Shown here: positions 60,010-64,000 of the stretch, piece after piece
Layout: the number at the start of each line of letters is the position of its first letter
Position numbering within the stretch: the first letter of the stretch is position 1
Assembly (NCBI GenBank): GCA_030386875.1
Contig: CM059579.1
Coordinates: 15,224,484 to 15,288,483 of the forward strand
Source: Morinoia aosen
Taxonomy: Eukaryota; Arthropoda; Malacostraca; Amphipoda; Talitridae
DNA: 64,000 nt
Direction of reading: 5' to 3'
Position numbers and translations under genes: made by a program
The notes under the pieces: model-generated
The model's input: the letters and a program-made list of their open reading frames with translations, nothing else
Told to the model about the DNA's origin: nothing
Databases searched by the model: none

Positions 60010-60765
60010 AATGCGAAATCGAAGACCGGCAGGCCCCAAAAAATATCCGCGTAACAATAATTCTAATATTGTTTTGGAAGCTTTAACGGACCTTTTTGCG
60101 ACAGCGTTATCTGTTTCTTGTTGTTTCAGTGAATAAAAAGAAAATCTTACAAGAAAAAGTTTCCCACCGGTTACATAATGTTAGATTGTTTGGTTGGCTG
60201 CAAGCCGACAAGCCTCTCATTTCAAAGGAAAACTACAAGGCCGGCCCCGGTTTTCGGGACAGATTTCTTGATTTCTTCGTGTAGATGAGCAGTGGGACGG
60301 AATTTTCATTTAGCGACTAATCGAAGTTCAATGAGATCGGTTCTGACGATAAAATTCATGCACGATGCAGAGCAGGTAAAAGTTTGGGGATTGCGTATTT
60401 GTGGTGAAGGCAACGATGCATTGAATAACAACCAAGTTTTTTGAAGGAATGTAATGGGAGGTGGGAGAGAGTAATGATTTCTTGAGCAATCCATTTCTTC
60501 ATTTATACATCTACGTAAAAGAATCAATACAGACGTTAATAAACATCTTCAACAGCACCGTATTGTGATCAACTTATACCCACCATTTTTATGCAAGACA
60601 ATGCACCCTGTCATAAGGCTAGGAAAGTTATGACTTTTTTTTGTGAGAAAGGGATTACTGTGATTAACCGGCCAGCTCAGACTTCCTGCCTGAAGCCTAT
60701 CAAAAATGTTTGGAAGATCATTGGACTCGGAAACAAATCTGAAGAAAACTCATAATTTGTGAGAT
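60010..60765 (+). pseudogene. Decayed Tc1/mariner transposase (DD34E type)
   Basis: Transposase landmarks occur in order on the plus strand: KTGRPQKIS of the DNA-binding part (about 60,020), HRLHNVRLFGWLQ...KPLISKENYKA (about 60,165-60,240), FSD.SKFNEIGSDDKIH (about 60,308) holding the first catalytic Asp, FMQDNAPCH (about 60,590) with the second, and LKPIKNVW 34 residues on. In the last motif the catalytic acidic residue is Lys. A TAA interrupts SDESKF, and frames shift several times. It is a dead DNA transposon; terminal inverted repeats were not found. Confidence 0.82.
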
Positions 60766-61382
60766 TTACAGAAGAAAGAATGGAGAATGGCTGGGTTTTG
60801 AAAAAAACTAATAATGTATTTTAGTAAACACTAATAATAATGTCTTTAGTTTTTAACTTTTTGCTACAAGGTAATTTACCTTTCCTTTCAAAATGAAATA
60901 TTGTTTGAACTTATTAAAAAGCACGTAACTTTATACGAATTCATAGACATTGAGTTTATCAGCATTTCTTGAAATCTTCCATCTATTTCATTTCAATATG
61001 TTCAAGTTTTAAACTATTAAGGTCTATTCTTTGCGTATTGTACGTTATGGCACCTACTGCCACCCTCACCAAGCCAATGTCTGCAAATCTATTCAATGAG
61101 ATCGGCACAATACACCCAGAAAGATTAGATCATTTATTACAATAGTTGCACCTGTAGCTCGTGTAAAATATCAAAGCAGAATAGAGTAGATAATACATAA
61201 CAGCAACTCGAATAATGTCATTCACATAATTCTTAAAACATTTTTCTTTTTCGATGTATCAGCTTCGACGTCGCAAGAGCAGTCTGTAGAGTGTTTTTTA
61301 TAAACACATAACAAATGAAATAAAAAATTATTTCACTTCTTTTTTCACGGAAATATCCCACTTTCATTTCTGATTTGAGCAG

Positions 61383-61567
61383 AAAGTCCAGGAAATTGGA
61401 CTGAGCCCTTCGAATGCACTATTGCTGGCTGCATCTACATTGAGACAACACCCCTGGTCTAGGACGCGGCGGAAGAACGGTACAGTGCGCTGGGGGGTAC
61501 TCGTACGCGGCCGGCATTGATGCGGAGTTCGGGAACCTGCGGGCTTACCTCCTAGAGAAGGCAGCCA
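61383..61567 (+). pseudogene. Orphan decayed C-type lectin exon (exon 5 type), opposite strand
   Basis: An acceptor (GAGCAG) is followed by a lectin exon start: TEPFECTIAGCIYIE, then DAAEERYSALGG, then in another frame AAGIDAEFGNLRAYLLEK, ending at donor GTAAGT in phase 1. It is 185 nt against 186 in genes A and B. It has an in-frame TAG near the position of the conserved Trp, and a one-base frameshift after LGG. It is GC-rich compared with its flanks. No matching first, module or last exon was found nearby on this strand. It is a relic of a third, more distant family member lying in inverted orientation. Confidence 0.72.
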
Positions 61568-61671
61568 GTAAGTCTCATCTGAACGAGTTCTTTGCATATG
61601 GGGTCATGCACTCCTTTGGAAAAATAAGGCAAGTGCTCAAGAACAGTATTTTGAGTCTGGAACTGACATTT

Positions 61672-61890
61672 TATTCTTGAATAACAAGCGTCAGATGAAA
61701 TTTCTCGTAGAATAACTTATACTTCATCTTGAATTACTTGAATTACGAGTGTCTCATAAAATTTCTCGTATAATAACCAACTCTGCAGCCTGATTTGTAA
61801 GCGTCTGATTAAATTTCTCGAGAAAAATCAACTCTAATTCTCGAATTTCAAGCGTCAGATGAAATTTATCGTAGAGTAACTAACACCACG
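61672..61890. repeat. Degenerate tandem repeat, four units of about 57 bp
   Basis: Units contain AAGCGTCAGATGAAATTTCT, CGTAGAATAAC and variants. The array begins about 105 bp beyond the donor of the orphan lectin exon, the same relative place as the intron 5 minisatellite of gene B. Confidence 0.75.
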
Positions 61891-61899
61891 ATAAAGCTT

Positions 61900-63250
61900 A
61901 ACATATTGTCCGGCCAGGTTACTTCGCATGGATAAAAAGTCGTCAATTTGTGGGTGCTGCATTTTGATTTTTATCTTGTTTGTTGTGAGTGAATAATTAT
62001 CAGTCAGTTATGATTTTTTAACTACATATCTATCTGAATCTAATTTAGTTAACGAAAAAGAAATAGAAGTAACTTATCTATTATTCGCTGTCAAAATAGA
62101 AAATTAGTTGGAATATCAGTTTGTGATTTTCTTGCGTTTTTCAAGAGTCAAGATGAGTGGTTAAATGGTGTGAAACTCAGAGTAGCTTGAACATTTTCCC
62201 CCTACCATATTTACGATTTAACTTTACGAAAATGACTGCATGATGGTATAGTCAAATTACGTTTCTAGTTCTTTTATGATCCTTACACACCTTATGATTT
62301 TGATCAAGGGTTTCAAAAGTAGATTTCGAGGATCTATAGTAGCTATTATAATAGTTTCAAGAAATAATTGTAAGGAATGGAATTACTACCTGCCATTGAG
62401 GATCTACTAAATAATTCAATCCGTTTTCAGAGTTAATTTTTTTTGCATCAGAAATATATATCTGCATTTTTATCATTTTACATAATTTTACTCCGAATTT
62501 GGTTTTCAATTAGGCATTCAAGTTCTTTTTGTGATGGTATGCTGTTGCTACACTCCAGAGATCGGTTCAATTGCGAGTTAAAAATTTCTGTACAGTCAGA
62601 AAAAAACACGCTCCAGTGGACTTCTTTGAAAATTGCTTTGATATTATATTCTCACCCTCCGCTTCATGATTATCGAATCTTTACCATTGATTTTTCACAA
62701 AGCATAAAGGTTAAATTACCTCAAGAACTTAGAGATTTATTTGATAACAACGAGTAGATCAGTAAAAATGCTATTTTATCTATTTTCTGAATTTTGATCA
62801 ATTTAATAATATGCTCACAATTTTCTACTACTGTTCCTAATGTTCAAAACTCCATATTCGAGTATCGAACCATCGTGACTTCTACATGCTTCAACGCAGT
62901 ACATTTCTGAATCAAAATGCTCATTACTTCAAATATGCTGCATACTGGCATGGCTTTAACGGATGAAGTGCGCAGATCATGAAGCTAACTCTTCCCGCAA
63001 CGTTTTAATGCAAGATTCACAGCAGCAATTCCAAAATAAAAACTAGCCCACTTGTGCTCTGAATAATCCAATCAAACCCTGGGAGCAGCCCAGTTTTTTT
63101 CACGATCGATTGTTTACTGGACTTTCTAAAATTATTGTTCGTTATTGAAGAACATCATGAACGCATGTTCACGCAGTCGTATCGCAAACAAAAACACCAA
63201 GGTTGCTACTCTCAAAATCAACATTGTTACAATTATTTATTGCTTCCAGA
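61900..63250. other. No recognisable gene
   Basis: Contains a 104-codon plus-strand frame at 62,443-62,757 (ending KLPQELRDLFDNNE) with no motif I know, no conserved context and no convincing splice sites. I do not call it. No last lectin exon was found here for the orphan exon. Confidence 0.45.
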
Positions 63251-63261
63251 TACTGAAAGGT

Positions 63262-64000
63262 AAAAGTTTCGAGCATCAGGCTCATCATCAGAGCAAGTTG
63301 TCTGAAAAGAACAAAACCAAGATGAATAGATAAAAACATACGGGGAATGAACACAGAAGTAAAAAAAATACTACTACTAAAATCAAGAGGAAACTACGTA
63401 CAAAGGGTGGGCAGCATTAGTTTCATTAAGAGGCGGCTAAGTTTGAAAATGTATAAGGACTCTACAATTCTTAAATCATTCTGATGGCTGGCTGAAGCTA
63501 CAATGCTAAAAACCGCCCTGCACATCGGAGCCACATTGTTCACAAGGGAGGCGCACCGAAGAGATGGGCAAGAATCCCTCCAGTCCGGCTACTACGTCCA
63601 GCATGCTCAGCTTCTCTGACGCCCAAAGTTCTGCAGGTCGAGCCTACATAACTAGATGCACATTGTGCACAACGAAATTCATATAGAAGAGAGCGGCGAA
63701 TGCTGGATGGTAATTTTTCTTTGTAGTTGAAAAACGAATTTATGCTAAATTTGTTTGTAAGATTATTTCTGAAATAAAAATCAGGTAAATATGAGTGAAA
63801 AATTTGGACAAGCTCTGTTCTCATTTGTTCAGATTTAGGCCCAAAGTATAGAAAGGTAAGTATAATCTCTAAGTATAATCTCTTTCTTGTACTATCGACG
63901 AGATTGGCGGGTGAGCTATATTTGGAATTTAAAAAACGTTTTATCAAAGATTGAACTAAACCAACAAGAATACCATTATTCATGAAAAATTGAACGAAAA
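63262..64000 (-). mobile_element. Penelope-like element, 3' part, running off the right edge
   Basis: Minus strand encodes the reverse transcriptase end (YFGPKSEQMRTEL, FHSYLPDFYF) followed by a GIY-YIG endonuclease (RCAQCASSYVGSTCRT, EAEHAGRSSRTG), then DLRIVESLYIF after a frame interruption. The open stretch extends to 63,983. The 3' end carries a CTGATGA...GAGC/GCTC...GAAAC motif at 63,266-63,291. It is a different family from the element at 21,580. At least one break is present; the 5' part is outside the window. Confidence 0.8.
63266..63291 (-). ncRNA. Hammerhead-like ribozyme core in Penelope-like 3' end
   Basis: On the minus strand CTGATGA is followed by T, a GAGC/GCTC stem with loop CTGAT, and GAAAC. 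This matches the conserved core of hammerhead ribozymes, which are known in the terminal repeats of Penelope-like elements. Stem I, stem III and the cleavage triplet could not be settled by eye, so activity is unproven. Confidence 0.45.

Overview
This is an AT-rich, gene-poor stretch of animal nuclear DNA. The interrupted genes with GT-AG introns, the secreted C-type lectin with N-glycosylation sequons, and the Penelope-like, Tc1-like and piggyBac-type remnants suggest an arthropod, perhaps a crustacean. No species can be named from the sequence alone.

The core of the window is a direct tandem duplication. Copy A runs from about 8,520 to 33,597 and copy B from about 33,598 to 52,518. Each copy carries one minus-strand, six-exon gene that I could join without a break: gene A (exons between 30,500 and 11,996, 355 aa) and gene B (49,249 to 36,071, 356 aa). 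Each predicted protein has a signal peptide, a Cys-containing N-terminal segment that may be PAN/apple-like, three successive 34-residue modules each encoded by its own 102-bp phase 1-1 exon, and a six-cysteine C-type lectin domain split over two exons. The N-terminal exon is about 85% identical between the paralogues, but the last lectin exon only about 63%. That exon includes a D-P-N (A) versus D-P-D (B) difference at the position where lectins usually carry EPN or QPD.

The two copies act as each other's empty-site control. Copy A alone has a 47-bp triplicate (9,460), a 1-kb inverted repeat just past the gene (10,851-11,869), a perfect 54-bp palindrome (13,688), a Penelope-like insertion 48 bp from a splice acceptor (21,580-23,565), a second Penelope fragment, a T-tract with a hairpin cluster (25,780-26,078) and a 448-bp TIR element (27,438). 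Copy B alone has a piggyBac-type MITE in TTAA (38,960) and a large 30/60-bp minisatellite expansion (40,432-41,280). An intronic block of about 0.7 kb is far more similar between copies than its surroundings.

The left flank (1-8,519) has a 27-bp minisatellite and no recognisable gene. The right flank (52,519-64,000) holds degenerate repeats, a small LTR-element leader fossil with several primer-binding-site-like motifs, a decayed Tc1 transposase, an orphan decayed lectin exon on the opposite strand (61,383-61,567), and a Penelope-like element running off the right edge.

In context, the window looks like part of a lectin cluster growing by tandem duplication, with repeat-driven remodelling of its introns and fastest divergence in the presumed ligand-binding exon.
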